A stretch of DNA of 47,623 nt, taken from NCBI GenBank assembly GCA_900470775.1, contig UCBZ01000060.1, forward strand, positions 1 through 47,623, written 5' to 3'. The notes beneath the pieces were generated by a model. It saw only the letters and a program-made list of their open reading frames with translations. It was not told the origin of the DNA and did no database searches. Positions 23,237-31,558 of this stretch are shown one piece after another. The DNA is from Hyphomicrobiales bacterium (lineage in GTDB: Bacteria; Pseudomonadota; Alphaproteobacteria; Rhizobiales; Beijerinckiaceae). The translations under genes were made by a program, and so were the position numbers. Numbering within the stretch: the stretch's first letter is position 1; every line of letters starts with the position of its first letter.

Positions 23237-23974
23237 CTACGGGACGATCTCGAAGACCACGTTCACGGCCGTGCTGTAGCTGTTCTCGCCGCGCTCCACG
23301 GGAACAGAGCTGTCCGCAGACGCCGCCCGCATCATTTTGGCCATCGGCATCGGGCCGGGACGCAAGGATTGCTCCTCGATCGAAAGGATACGGCCGAGCT
23401 TGACGCCAGCGGCATCGGCCAGCGTGCGGGCTCGCTCCATGGCATCAGTGACGGCGCGTTTGCGGGCCTCCGTCAGGCTGGGCTTGAGGTCGTCATTGAC
23501 GAAGCTGATGTCGCCGCCCTGGTTGACGCCGAGGCCGATAGCCTTGTCGAGAATGGCTCCGACCGCGGAAAGATCGCGGATGCGGACGGTCAGGGCGTTG
23601 CTGGCGGCATAGCCGCTGATCTTCGGCGCCTGGGGCTTCGCCTGCGGGCCTGCTTGCGTATAGCGCGGCTGGATGCTCAGGCCTGCGGTCTGCAAGTCGC
23701 GCTCGGCGATGCCGGCCGCCTTCAGGGCGCCGAGCACCTGCTTCATCGCCTCGCTGCTGGCGCTCAGAGCCTCGCGCGCCGTATCGGCCTCGCGCAGCAC
23801 CGAGAAATTGAGGATTGCCATATCGGGGGCCACGCTGACCTCGCCCTCTCCGCTGACGCTGATCCGGGGCGAAGGCTGGGCCGGGCCCTGTTGCGCCATG
23901 GCAGTGGCCGACAGCACCGTCGTGGCACAGAGAAGCGCCGATCCAAGGAACAGGGTGGCTGCACGTTTCGACAT
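23237..23974 (-). CDS. SIMPL domain (DUF541) periplasmic protein
   Basis: This is a 245-residue exported protein of the SIMPL/DUF541 family, found in the periplasm or on the cell surface; its bacterial role is poorly defined and sometimes linked to oxidative stress. It has a signal peptide (M-S-K-R..., cleavage after A-M-A near residue 27). The family core begins I-S-V-S-G-E-G-E-V-S-V-A-P-D-M-A and includes repeated helices such as K-Q-V-L-G-A-L-K-A-A-G-I. It also has the typical Y-A-A-S-N-A-L-T-V-R-I-R-D-L and A-R-K-R-A-V-T-D-A-M-E-R-A-R-T-L-A segments. It lies upstream of the HD-GYP gene with a 126-base gap, so they are probably separate transcripts. Confidence 0.87.
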   Translation of the reverse strand: MSKRAATLFLGSALLCATTVLSATAMAQQGPAQPSPRISVSGEGEVSVAPDMAILNFSVLREADTAREALSASSEAMKQVLGALKAAGIAERDLQTAGLSIQPRYTQAGPQAKPQAPKISGYAASNALTVRIRDLSAVGAILDKAIGLGVNQGGDISFVNDDLKPSLTEARKRAVTDAMERARTLADAAGVKLGRILSIEEQSLRPGPMPMAKMMRAASADSSVPVERGENSYSTAVNVVFEIVP

Positions 23975-24059
23975 GGAATGATCCTGATACTCTCGTGCCG
24001 TGATCGGCGAAGCGAGAGAAGCAGGGCCATCATGTCGAAATTATTGCCGTCTGATGACC

Positions 24060-25754
24060 TCAGCCCTCGACCAGCCGCCTTGCGATGACCTGCGCCTGGA
24101 TCTCGGCGGCGCCCTCGAAGATGTTGAGGATGCGGGCGTCGCAGAGCACGCGGCTGATCGGGTATTCCAGCGCGAAGCCGTTGCCGCCATGGATCTGCAG
24201 GGCGTTGTCGGCGGCGGCCCAGGCAACGCGGGCCCCTAGCAGCTTGGCCATGCCGGCTTCGAGATCGCAGCGACGCTCGGCGTCCTTCTCGCGGGCGGCG
24301 AAATAGGTAAGCTGGCGGGCAATCAGGATTTCGGCCGCCATCATCGCCAGCTTGTCGGCGACGCGGGGGAAGGCGATCAGCTTCTTGCCAAACTGGACGC
24401 GCTCCCTGGCATAGCGCAGGCCGAGATCGAAGGCCGATTGCGCAACGCCGACGGCGCGCGCCGCGGTCTGGATGCGGGCGGCCTCGAAGGTCTGCATGAG
24501 CTGCTTGAAGCCCTGCCCCTCGACGCCGCCGAGCAGGTTTTCCGCCTTGACCTCGAAACCGTCGAAGGCGAGTTCGTATTCTTTCATGCCGCGATAGCCG
24601 AGCACCTCGATCTCGCCTCCGGTCAGCCCTTCGACCGGGAACGGGTCGGCATCGGTTCCGCGCGGCTTCTCGGCGATCAGCATGGACAGGCCGCGATAGC
24701 CGGCAGCGTCGGGATCGGTGCGGACCAGCAGCGTCATGATGTCCGCGCGGACGGGATGGGTGATCCAGGTCTTGTTGCCGGAGACCTTCCAGACGTCTCC
24801 GTCCTTGACCGCCCGCGTCCGCAGGCTGGCGAGGTCGGAGCCGGTGTTGGGTTCGGTGAAGACAGCGGTGGGCAAAAGCTCGCCCGAGGCCAACTTCGGC
24901 AGCCACTTCTCCTTCTGTTCGGCGGTACCGCCGCAGAGGATCAGTTCAGCCGCGATCTCGGAGCGGGTGCCGAGCGAGCCGACGCCGATATAGCCGCGCG
25001 AGAGTTCCTCGGAGACGACGCACATCGAGACCTTGGACAGGCCCATGCCGCCGAACTCCTCGGGAATGGTCAGGCCGAAGACGCCGAGCTCGGCCATCTT
25101 CTCGACCACCGCCATCGGGATGTAGTCATTCTTCAGGTGCCACTCATGGGCATGGGGCGTGACCTCGGCGGCGCAAAAGCGGCGCATCTCGGAGCGGATC
25201 GCTTCAAGGGTCTCGTCGAGGCCGGGATCGCCGACGCCCGCCGCACCGTCATCCTGGCTGAACAGGGCGACCAAGCGTGCGCGGTTCTCCGGCGTGTTGC
25301 CTTCAGCGATCAGCGTGTCAGCCGCCTCGGTCCGGGCTGCAGCAACGGCCTTCGCGGACAAGCCGAGCGCGGCCAGCCGGACGATCTCGTTCTGGCTCAT
25401 CGGAATGCCGCCGAAGATCTGGGCGGCGTACTCGCCGGCGCCGACCCGGATGGCGTAGTCCTCGATCGCGCCGTAGCGGTTCTCCGCCGCGAGGCGCTCG
25501 CCATAAGCCTTCAGTTCGCGCAGTGCCATGACATAGGTCGCGAGCCAGGACAGGCCGTGGGCGGCGTGCTGTTCGGCCTCCAGCAATGCCGTGGAGATCT
25601 TTCCCTCAACCGTGACCTTGTCGCGCACGGCGGCGACGGCCTCCTGCAGCAGGGTCTCGAAACCCGGCAGCGCGGCCTCGATCAGGGCGACCGCGCTGGC
25701 CGGCGTCTGCGACGGGGCGGCGGCAGACGAAGCGGGGGCGACTTGGGCGCTCAT
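24060..25754 (-). CDS. mcd: (2S)-methylsuccinyl-CoA dehydrogenase, ethylmalonyl-CoA pathway
   Basis: Mcd oxidises (2S)-methylsuccinyl-CoA to mesaconyl-CoA in the ethylmalonyl-CoA pathway for acetyl-CoA assimilation. The 564-residue protein has an unusual helical N-terminal extension (about 1-175, including S-W-L-A-T-Y-V-M-A-L-R-E-L), a mark of Mcd versus ordinary acyl-CoA dehydrogenases. The flavoprotein core follows, with T-E-P-N-T-G-S-D (300-307), E424 in F-E-A-A-R as likely catalytic base, R-V-Q-F-G-K (452-457) and the C-terminal Q-I-H-G-G-N-G-F (520-527). The ATG at 25754 follows GGGAGGG; the frame continues upstream inside the transporter gene but is not coding there. The ccr gene nearby supports the assignment. 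Confidence 0.92.
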   Translation of the reverse strand: MSAQVAPASSAAAPSQTPASAVALIEAALPGFETLLQEAVAAVRDKVTVEGKISTALLEAEQHAAHGLSWLATYVMALRELKAYGERLAAENRYGAIEDYAIRVGAGEYAAQIFGGIPMSQNEIVRLAALGLSAKAVAAARTEAADTLIAEGNTPENRARLVALFSQDDGAAGVGDPGLDETLEAIRSEMRRFCAAEVTPHAHEWHLKNDYIPMAVVEKMAELGVFGLTIPEEFGGMGLSKVSMCVVSEELSRGYIGVGSLGTRSEIAAELILCGGTAEQKEKWLPKLASGELLPTAVFTEPNTGSDLASLRTRAVKDGDVWKVSGNKTWITHPVRADIMTLLVRTDPDAAGYRGLSMLIAEKPRGTDADPFPVEGLTGGEIEVLGYRGMKEYELAFDGFEVKAENLLGGVEGQGFKQLMQTFEAARIQTAARAVGVAQSAFDLGLRYARERVQFGKKLIAFPRVADKLAMMAAEILIARQLTYFAAREKDAERRCDLEAGMAKLLGARVAWAAADNALQIHGGNGFALEYPISRVLCDARILNIFEGAAEIQAQVIARRLVEG

Positions 25755-25820
25755 GGTTTTCCCTCCCTTGTTGCGACGCAGCATAGGGCGGGTTGTTGAA
25801 AGCAGAAATGACTCTTTTGG

Positions 25821-25840
25821 CGGAAGCTCCGCTACTTCCG
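25821..25840 (-). terminator. Small hairpin at the end of the EamA gene
   Basis: A 6-bp stem CGGAAG / CTTCCG with an 8-base loop spans the EamA stop codon; an alternative 5-bp stem (GCGGA-AGC-TCCGC, 25820-25832) is also possible. It lies between eamA and mcd on the same strand. Without a T-run it may only attenuate or stabilise. Confidence 0.25.
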
Positions 25841-26716
25841 GCTCGCCAGGACGACGCCGGCGATGGTCAGCGCCATGCCGGCGAGCTGGATCAGCGACAT
25901 CGTCTCGCCGAACAGAAGCCAGGCCTCGAGCGCCACCAGCGCCGGGACGAGATAGAGGAAGGTGGCGATGCGCGAGACCTCGCCCCGGCGCAGGATGACG
26001 AGATACAGCCCGATGCCGCCGAGCGAGAGCGCCAGCACCGACCAGCCCAGCACCAGAGCCATGGTCAGGTTCCACTCGATCCGCATCGGCTCCAGTGCGA
26101 CGGCAAGCGGAGCTGTGAACAGGAAAGCGGCGGCATACTGGATTGTCGTGACCGTGCGCAGGTCTCCGGAGACGATGCGGGCCTTCTGGTAGAAGGAGCC
26201 GAATGTCACGGCAAACATGCCGACGACGTTGACCGCCACTGGCAGCAGGATGCCCCACAGCGCGACCGGATCGACCCCGACCAGCTTGGGCTCCAGCACC
26301 AGCGCGATGCCGACGAAGCCGCAGGCGATCCCCGCCCAGCGGACCGGCGAGATGCGCTCGCCGACAAGCGCCGGCGCCAGCATCGCGGTCAGGATCGGCT
26401 GGAGCCCTGCGATCAGGCCGGAGATGCCGGCCGGCAGGCCATGGCGCACCGCCCACCAGACACCGCAGAGATAGATCGCATGGAGCAGGACGCCGGTGAC
26501 GATGCTGTCCAGCCAGGCCCGCGGCGTCGCGGGCCAGGGCGCCTTCACGGCGAGGGACAATGCAGCGAGCAGAACCCCCGCGGTGGCGAAGCGAACCGCC
26601 AGAAAGGTCAGCGGATCGGCATATTGGGCCGAATAGCCCGCGACGATCCACCCCGACGACCAGAGGAAGGTGAAGATCAGCGGGACAGCGCTCAGGAAGA
26701 CGGGCGATGAGAACAT
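25832..26716 (-). CDS. DMT-superfamily transporter, EamA family
   Basis: This is an inner-membrane carrier of the drug/metabolite transporter superfamily, 294 residues with ten hydrophobic helices arranged as two EamA repeats. The first repeat opens F-L-W-S-S-G-W-I-V-A-G and carries L-T-F-L-A-V-R-F-A. The second contains W-A-G-I-A-C-G-F-V-G-I-A-L-V and ends with G-M-A-L-T-I-A-G-V-V-L-A, the repeat's characteristic last helix. Most relatives export amino acids or other small metabolites; the substrate here is unknown. It is upstream of mcd on the same strand (77-base gap), but a role in C2 metabolism is not evident. Confidence 0.88.
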   Translation of the reverse strand: MFSSPVFLSAVPLIFTFLWSSGWIVAGYSAQYADPLTFLAVRFATAGVLLAALSLAVKAPWPATPRAWLDSIVTGVLLHAIYLCGVWWAVRHGLPAGISGLIAGLQPILTAMLAPALVGERISPVRWAGIACGFVGIALVLEPKLVGVDPVALWGILLPVAVNVVGMFAVTFGSFYQKARIVSGDLRTVTTIQYAAAFLFTAPLAVALEPMRIEWNLTMALVLGWSVLALSLGGIGLYLVILRRGEVSRIATFLYLVPALVALEAWLLFGETMSLIQLAGMALTIAGVVLASRK

Positions 26717-26782
26717 GGGACGCCTTTGCGAGCGCGATGCTCTACATGGCTTCCCGTGCCCGTGACAGCGCTTGCGCGCCCG

Positions 26783-26804
26783 CCCGCCATGTCCGGATGG
26801 CGGG
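26783..26804 (-). terminator. Terminator-like hairpin after the glutathione transferase gene
   Basis: A perfect 8-bp stem CCCGCCAT / ATGGCGGG with a 6-base loop lies 20 bases past the glutathione transferase stop. No T-run follows in the minus direction, so it is scored as a probable but not certain terminator. Confidence 0.45.
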
Positions 26805-26823
26805 AGACAGTCCGTGGACCGCC

Positions 26824-27483
26824 TCAGTCGCGGTCAGGCGCGCCAGGCGGGAACCAGCTGCGGAAAGGCCGCGCCTCGTCGACCGCCCGCGCGAAGGACG
26901 GGCGCGCCAGCAGCCGCGCCCGGTAGGCGCGGGTGTTGGGGAATGCTACGTCGATCTCGTGGACCCAATCGGCGTAGAACAGCGAGGGCGCCGCGGCGCA
27001 GTCGGCCATGCCGAAATCTCTGCCGCAGGCCCATTCGCGCGACGCCAGCCTGCCGTCGAGCCATTGATAGGCGGCGTCCAGCATCGCGCGTGCCTCGGCG
27101 ACGCCGTAGGGGTCGCGGTCCTTGGGCTCGCGGATATGGTCGAAGACGATGCGCTGCATCGGCGTCATGACGTAATTGTCGAAGAACCGGTCCATCATCC
27201 TGACCGGCAGTGCCGCCTTCGCGTCGGTCGGGAGCAACCCGTTGCGGCCAGGATGCGCAAGGGAGAGATGCTCGATGATGACGGTCGATTCGAGGATTGT
27301 CTCCTTGCCATCGACCAGCACCGGGAAGCGCTTCAGCGGCCAGAGCGCGGCGAGCTCCTCGCCGGCCTTGGCATCGTCGGGGCCGAGCACCCGATACGTG
27401 AACGGCGTGCCGTTCTCGTAGAGGGCGACGAGCACCTTCTGGCAATAGGAGGAAAAGGGGTGCGCATAGAGCTGGAGCGACAT
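26824..27483 (-). CDS. Glutathione S-transferase family protein
   Basis: This is a cytosolic 219-residue GST. The N-terminal thioredoxin-like domain (1-80) starts L-Q-L-Y-A-H-P-F-S-S-Y-C-Q-K, with S/Y/C residues at the glutathione site. It includes the cis-proline stretch F-P-V-L-V-D-G-K and the E-S-T-V-I motif that binds the glutathione gamma-glutamyl group. The helical C-terminal domain contains F-G-M-A-D-C-A-A-A-P, the conserved N-capping/hydrophobic staple region. ATG 27483 follows GAGGTGG; an in-frame GTG at 27489 is less likely. A palindrome sits immediately upstream. The physiological substrate is unknown. Confidence 0.88.
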   Translation of the reverse strand: MSLQLYAHPFSSYCQKVLVALYENGTPFTYRVLGPDDAKAGEELAALWPLKRFPVLVDGKETILESTVIIEHLSLAHPGRNGLLPTDAKAALPVRMMDRFFDNYVMTPMQRIVFDHIREPKDRDPYGVAEARAMLDAAYQWLDGRLASREWACGRDFGMADCAAAPSLFYADWVHEIDVAFPNTRAYRARLLARPSFARAVDEARPFRSWFPPGAPDRD

Positions 27484-27490
27484 CGCCACC

Positions 27491-27518
27491 TCATTCGGAT
27501 CGTTACTTTACCGAATGA
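27491..27518 (-). promoter_or_regulatory. Inverted repeat directly upstream of the glutathione transferase gene
   Basis: A perfect dyad TCATTCGG (27491-27498) / CCGAATGA (27511-27518) flanks a 12-base AT-rich centre and ends seven bases before the start codon. The gene-proximal arm overlaps the first bases of the Shine-Dalgarno GAGGTGG. This placement fits a repressor operator or a 5'-UTR hairpin; no regulator gene lies adjacent. Confidence 0.5.
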
Positions 27519-27558
27519 TTAAGTGTTATCGCGGTGGAGCGCAAGGTCGTGTTGCGCC

Positions 27559-28830
27559 CTACCCCGCCAGCGCCTCCGCCACGTCCTCATAAGTCCGCAG
27601 GCCGGTGCGCGGCGCGTAGACCAGCACGGCCATGTTGCCGGGCGCATGCTCGTTCTTCCACATCTTGTGATGGGCGAGCGGGATCTTGTCCCAGGGAAAG
27701 ACCTCGGACATGCAGGGGTCGACGCGGCGATCGATGACGAACTGGTTGGCGGCGCTCGCCTGTTTGAGATGGGCGAAATGCGAGCCCTGCACGCGCTTCT
27801 GCCGCATCCAGACATAGCGGGCGTCGAAGGTGATGTTGAAGCCCGAGGTGCCGGCGCAGAAGACGATCATGCCGCCGCGCTTGGCGACGAGGCAGGAGAC
27901 CGGGAAGGTCGCCTCGCCGGGATGTTCAAAGACGATGTCGACGTCCTTCTTGCCGGTGATGTCCCAGATCGCCTTGCCGAACTTGCGGGCTTCCCTGGTC
28001 CAGTCGTTGTATTCGGGCGAGTTCACCTTGGGCATCTGGCCCCAGCAATTGAAATCCTTGCGGTTGATCACGCCCTTGGCGCCGAGCCCCAGCACATAGT
28101 CGCGCTTGGTCTCGTCGGAGATCACGCCAATGGCGTTGGCGCCCGACGCCGCGCAGAGCTGCACGCCGAAGACGCCGAGGCCGCCTGATGCGCCCCAGAC
28201 CAGCACGTTGTCGCCGGGCTTGATGGTGTGGGGGGAGTGGCCGAAGAGCATGCGATAGGCCGTGGCCAGCGTCAGCGTGTAGCAGGCGGCCTCCTCCCAG
28301 GCCAAATGCCGGGGCTTCTGCATCAATTGCCGCGACTGCACGCGGCAGAACTGGGCGAAGGAGCCGTCCGGCGTCTCGTAGCCCCAGATGCGCTGGGACG
28401 ACGAGAACATCGGGTCGCCGCCATTGCACTCCTCGTCGTCGCCGTCGTCCTGGTTGCAGTGGACGATGACCTCGTCGCCGACCTTCCAGCGCTTCACCTT
28501 GGAGCCGACGGCCCAGACGATGCCGGAGCAGTCGGAGCCCGCGACGTGGAGCGCGCCCTTGTGGACGTCGAAGGGCGAGATCGGCTGGCCGAGCCCCGCC
28601 CAGATGCCGTTGTAGTTGACGCCGCCGGCCATCACGAGGAGCAGAACCTCCTCCTCGCCGATCGTCCAGGTCGGGATCACCTCGACCTGGAAGCTCTCCT
28701 GCGGCGGGCCATGGCGCTCGCGGCGGATCGTCCAGGCATACATGCTGGCCGGGACATGGCCGAGCGGCGGCAGTTCGCCGAGTTCGTAGAGATCCTTGAG
28801 TGGTGTCGCGGCGGCCTGCGGTTTCGGCAT
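27559..28830 (-). CDS. ccr: Crotonyl-CoA carboxylase/reductase
   Basis: Ccr performs the NADPH-dependent reductive carboxylation of crotonyl-CoA to ethylmalonyl-CoA, the key step of the ethylmalonyl-CoA pathway. The 423-residue medium-chain dehydrogenase/reductase has the zinc-free alcohol-dehydrogenase fold. A GroES-like domain (about 40-190) carries G-V-N-Y-N-G-I-W (70-77) and the family insert around H-C-N-Q-D-D-G-D-D-E-E-C-N-G-G-D-P (124-140). The NADPH site is W-G-A-S-G-G-L-G-V-F-G (212-222), followed by E-H-P-G-E (302-306) and G-S-H-F-A-H (349-354). These stretches are specific to Ccr. ATG 28830 follows GGGAGAG; the frame extends upstream to 29007 without homology. Ethylmalonyl-CoA mutase is not in the window. 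Confidence 0.95.
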   Translation of the reverse strand: MPKPQAAATPLKDLYELGELPPLGHVPASMYAWTIRRERHGPPQESFQVEVIPTWTIGEEEVLLLVMAGGVNYNGIWAGLGQPISPFDVHKGALHVAGSDCSGIVWAVGSKVKRWKVGDEVIVHCNQDDGDDEECNGGDPMFSSSQRIWGYETPDGSFAQFCRVQSRQLMQKPRHLAWEEAACYTLTLATAYRMLFGHSPHTIKPGDNVLVWGASGGLGVFGVQLCAASGANAIGVISDETKRDYVLGLGAKGVINRKDFNCWGQMPKVNSPEYNDWTREARKFGKAIWDITGKKDVDIVFEHPGEATFPVSCLVAKRGGMIVFCAGTSGFNITFDARYVWMRQKRVQGSHFAHLKQASAANQFVIDRRVDPCMSEVFPWDKIPLAHHKMWKNEHAPGNMAVLVYAPRTGLRTYEDVAEALAG

Positions 28831-29065
28831 GGTCGTCTCTCCCTGCTTCTCCGGCGGTTTGCGATCCGCGCCTGCGGCCCGACGGAATTGCCGGAGATCA
28901 TGCATCTTATGCTGCGGCGCGCCATCCATCCATCGGACTATACCGCAGCGCAAAATGATCGCATGCAAGCGCGCCGCTCGCGAAGCCGACCAGGCGGCGT
29001 TCCTCATGCAGCATCCCTTTAACGAGCCGATGCTATATCATCGTCGATGATTTCGGGGGTCTTCG
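28831..29065. other. Divergent intergenic region between ccr and a small membrane protein gene
   Basis: These 235 bases hold the ccr leader/promoter (minus) and the promoter of the downstream plus-strand gene. A TATAGT -10-like hexamer for ccr lies at 28937-28942 on the minus strand but no good -35 is found. An inverted pair GCTGCGG (28911-28917) / CCGCAGC (28943-28949) brackets it. Near the plus gene there is a compact dyad ATCATCG-T-CGATGAT (29037-29051). Confidence 0.35.
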
Positions 29066-29374
29066 ATGCGCGCACTGATCCTGATGCTCGGCCTGCCCGA
29101 CATGTCGACGCCGCAGCTGGTTGTCTTCCTGGCCTTTGTCGGGGTCGGTGTCCTGCTGTTCGGCTGGATTTCCGACATGCTGCTGCGCGACGGCGCCTTC
29201 GGCATCATCCTCAACGGCCTAACGATCCTGATCGGCGCCATCGTCGGCACCCTGATCTGGCGCAAGCTGGGCTATACGATCGGCACGAATCCAGCCGCGA
29301 CCACAGCCTTCGTCGCGTTGGGCGCAGGGCTCGCGACGCTGATCATCATCACGACGGTCAGGCGCTGGCTCTGA
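29066..29374 (+). CDS. Small three-helix membrane protein of unknown function
   Basis: I do not recognise this 102-residue protein. It has three hydrophobic helices (about residues 17-37, 44-65 and 78-98) separated by short polar loops, and basic residues near the C-terminus (T-V-R-R-W-L), suggesting a cytoplasmic tail. Its size and Gly-rich helices recall the GlsB/YeaQ transglycosylase-associated group, but the match is not convincing. GGGGG lies 7 bases before the ATG, and codon use is like its neighbours. It converges on ubiG, with 24 bases between the stops, and is alone on its strand. Confidence 0.7.
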   Translation: MRALILMLGLPDMSTPQLVVFLAFVGVGVLLFGWISDMLLRDGAFGIILNGLTILIGAIVGTLIWRKLGYTIGTNPAATTAFVALGAGLATLIIITTVRRWL

Positions 29375-29398
29375 ACGGCCGCCCGGCAGGCTCCCCTG

Positions 29399-30169
29399 TC
29401 AGGCCTGACGATACGCCGCCAGCATGTAGTTGACGTCCGTGTCGCGAGCGGCCGACCAGCGGTCCGAGAACGGATTGTAGACGACGCCGGTGCTCTCGCC
29501 GAGATCGAGGCCGCCCCGCTCGATCGCCGCGCCGAGTTCGCCGGGCGTCACGAACTTCTCCCAGTCATGCGTGCCGCGCGGCAGCCAGCGCAGCACATAT
29601 TCGGCCCCGACGATGGCCAGCGCATAGGATTTCAGCGTGCGGTTCAGCGTTGCCATGACGAGGAGCCCGCCCGGCCTCACCGCCGCGCAGCAGGCCGCGA
29701 CGAAGGCCTCGACGTCCGAGACGTGCTCGACCACCTCCATGGCGAGCACGATATCGTAGCGGGCGCCTTCGGCGACCAGCGCCTCGATGGTCTGCTGACG
29801 GTAGTCGATCAAAAGCCCGCTGACCTCGGCATGGGACTTGGCGACGCTGATATTTGTCGGCGCCGGGTCGAGCCCTGTAACCTGTGCGCCAAGCCGCGCC
29901 AGCGGCTCGCAGAGCACGCCGCCGCCACAGCCGATATCGACCAGCGTCAGCCCCTCCAGCGACCGCATCGTCTTGGGGTCACGGCCGAAGCGGGCGCAGG
30001 CGAGGTCGCGGATGAAGGTCAGCCGCACCGGGTTGAACTTGTGCAGCACGGCCATCGGGCCCTTCGGGTCCCACCAGGTCTTCGCCATCGCCTCGAAACG
30101 CGCCACCTCGGCGGGGTCGATGGTCGAATCGTTCTGGGTCGAGCCGTCGCGCTGAGCCGTCGCCGCCAT
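29399..30169 (-). CDS. ubiG: Ubiquinone biosynthesis O-methyltransferase UbiG
   Basis: UbiG catalyses both O-methylations of the ubiquinone ring with S-adenosylmethionine. The 256-residue product opens with the family stretch D-P-A-E-V-A-R-F-E-A-M-A-K-T-W-W-D-P-K-G. The methyltransferase motifs are V-D-I-G-C-G-G-G-V-L-C-E-P-L (motif I), G-L-D-P-A-P-T-N-I (motif post I) and Y-D-I-V-L-A-M-E-V-V-E-H-V (motif II). The C-terminus T-D-V-N-Y-M-L-A-A is also typical. ATG 30169 is preferred to the ATG 14 codons upstream because relatives begin close to it. It is divergent from lysC, a common arrangement in Hyphomicrobiales. Confidence 0.94.
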   Translation of the reverse strand: MAATAQRDGSTQNDSTIDPAEVARFEAMAKTWWDPKGPMAVLHKFNPVRLTFIRDLACARFGRDPKTMRSLEGLTLVDIGCGGGVLCEPLARLGAQVTGLDPAPTNISVAKSHAEVSGLLIDYRQQTIEALVAEGARYDIVLAMEVVEHVSDVEAFVAACCAAVRPGGLLVMATLNRTLKSYALAIVGAEYVLRWLPRGTHDWEKFVTPGELGAAIERGGLDLGESTGVVYNPFSDRWSAARDTDVNYMLAAYRQA

Positions 30170-30319
30170 GGTCTTAAGCCTTCCGTCCGCGTTCCGTTGC
30201 GTGCCTCGCATTGACAGGCCGGCCGCTGCCCGTCATCTACACCCGCCCCGCGCCAGGCGCGAGGGTGACCTTTCGTCCCGACTCGACCGGGACCACGATA
30301 TGAGAGCCTCTGGACCGCC

Positions 30320-31558
30320 ATGGCCCGTCTGGTGATGAAATTCGGCGGCACGTCCGTCGCCACGATCGAGCGCATTCGCAACTCCGCGCTGCACGTCAAA
30401 CGCGAATTCGATGCCGGCAACGAGATCGCGATCGTCGTATCGGCGATGTCGGGCAAGACCAACGAGCTCGTCGCCTGGTGCAAGGAAGCCTCGGCGCTCT
30501 ACGACCGTGCCGAATACGATGTCGTGGTCGCGTCGGGCGAGCAGGTGACGTCGGGCCTGATGGCGCTTGTCCTGCAAGAGATGGGAATGCCCGCCCGGTC
30601 CTGGCAGGGCTGGCAAATCCCAATCTACGGCTCGGACGCCCATGGCTCCTCGCGTATCGAGAGCGTCGACGGCGCCGGCATTCTGGCCGGCTTCGATCGC
30701 AATCGCGAGATCGCGGTCTGCTCGGGCTTCCAGGGCATGCATGCGCAGTCCAACCGCGTGGTCACGCTGGGCCGCGGCGGCTCGGACACCTCGGCCGTGG
30801 CGATCGCGGCCGGGCTCAAGGCCAATCGCTGCGACATCTACACCGATGTCGACGGCGTCTACACGACCGATCCGCGGGTGGTGCCCAAGGCGCGCCGCAT
30901 GGACAGGGTCTCCTTCGAGGAGATGCTGGAAATGGCCTCGCTCGGCTCCAAGGTGCTGCAGGTGCGCTCGGTCGAGATCGCCATGGTCCACCGCGTGCCG
31001 ACCTATGTACGCTCCTCCTTCGACGACCCCAACAATCCCAATCCAGGCACCCTCATCTGCGACGAGGACGACATCGTGGAACAGCAGATCGTCACCGGCA
31101 TCGCGTTCTCGCGCGACGAAGCCCAGATCACGCTCCGGCGCGTAGCCGACAAGCCCGGCGTCGCGGCCGCCATCTTCGGCCCGCTCGCCGACGCCAACAT
31201 CAATGTCGACATGATCATCCAGGTCGTCTCGGACGACCAGGCGACCACCGACATCACCTTCACGGTGCCGACTGCCGATTACGAGCGCTCCAGGACCCTG
31301 CTGGAGAGCCTGCACGGCCAGATCCACTATCAGGCGCTGCAGGGCGCGACCGACGTGGTCAAGATCTCGGCCATCGGCGTCGGGATGAGGAGCCATGCCG
31401 GCGTCGCCGCGCGCGCCTTCCGGGCGCTCTCGGAGAAGGGCATCAACATCCGCGCGATCACGACCTCCGAGATCAAGTTCTCGGTGCTGATCGACGCCGC
31501 CTATACCGAACTCGCGGTCCGGACCCTGCATTCGCTCTACGGGCTCGATGCAGCCTAG
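30320..31558 (+). CDS. lysC: Aspartate kinase
   Basis: LysC phosphorylates aspartate, the first step toward lysine, threonine and methionine, and is usually feedback-inhibited. The 412-residue protein has the amino-acid-kinase domain with K-F-G-G-T-S-V-A (7-14), V-A-S-G-E-Q-V-T-S-G-L (71-81), G-R-G-G-S-D-T-S-A-V-A (151-161) and T-D-V-D-G-V-Y-T-T-D-P-R (175-186). Two ACT regulatory domains follow from about residue 265. The length is normal for the monofunctional class. It is preceded by a candidate -35 TTGACA at 30211-30216 and followed by a hairpin overlapping its stop codon, so it is probably monocistronic. Confidence 0.95.
   Translation: MARLVMKFGGTSVATIERIRNSALHVKREFDAGNEIAIVVSAMSGKTNELVAWCKEASALYDRAEYDVVVASGEQVTSGLMALVLQEMGMPARSWQGWQIPIYGSDAHGSSRIESVDGAGILAGFDRNREIAVCSGFQGMHAQSNRVVTLGRGGSDTSAVAIAAGLKANRCDIYTDVDGVYTTDPRVVPKARRMDRVSFEEMLEMASLGSKVLQVRSVEIAMVHRVPTYVRSSFDDPNNPNPGTLICDEDDIVEQQIVTGIAFSRDEAQITLRRVADKPGVAAAIFGPLADANINVDMIIQVVSDDQATTDITFTVPTADYERSRTLLESLHGQIHYQALQGATDVVKISAIGVGMRSHAGVAARAFRALSEKGINIRAITTSEIKFSVLIDAAYTELAVRTLHSLYGLDAA

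Noticed and set aside
25755..26651. Upstream extension of the mcd frame giving an 863-residue product
   Set aside because: The extra 299 residues are antisense-like Arg/Gly-rich sequence in a shifted frame of the EamA gene; ATG 25754 has a strong GGGAGGG site.
28831..29007. 59-codon upstream extension of ccr
   Set aside because: No similarity to known Ccr N-termini and a good ribosome binding site supports ATG 28830.
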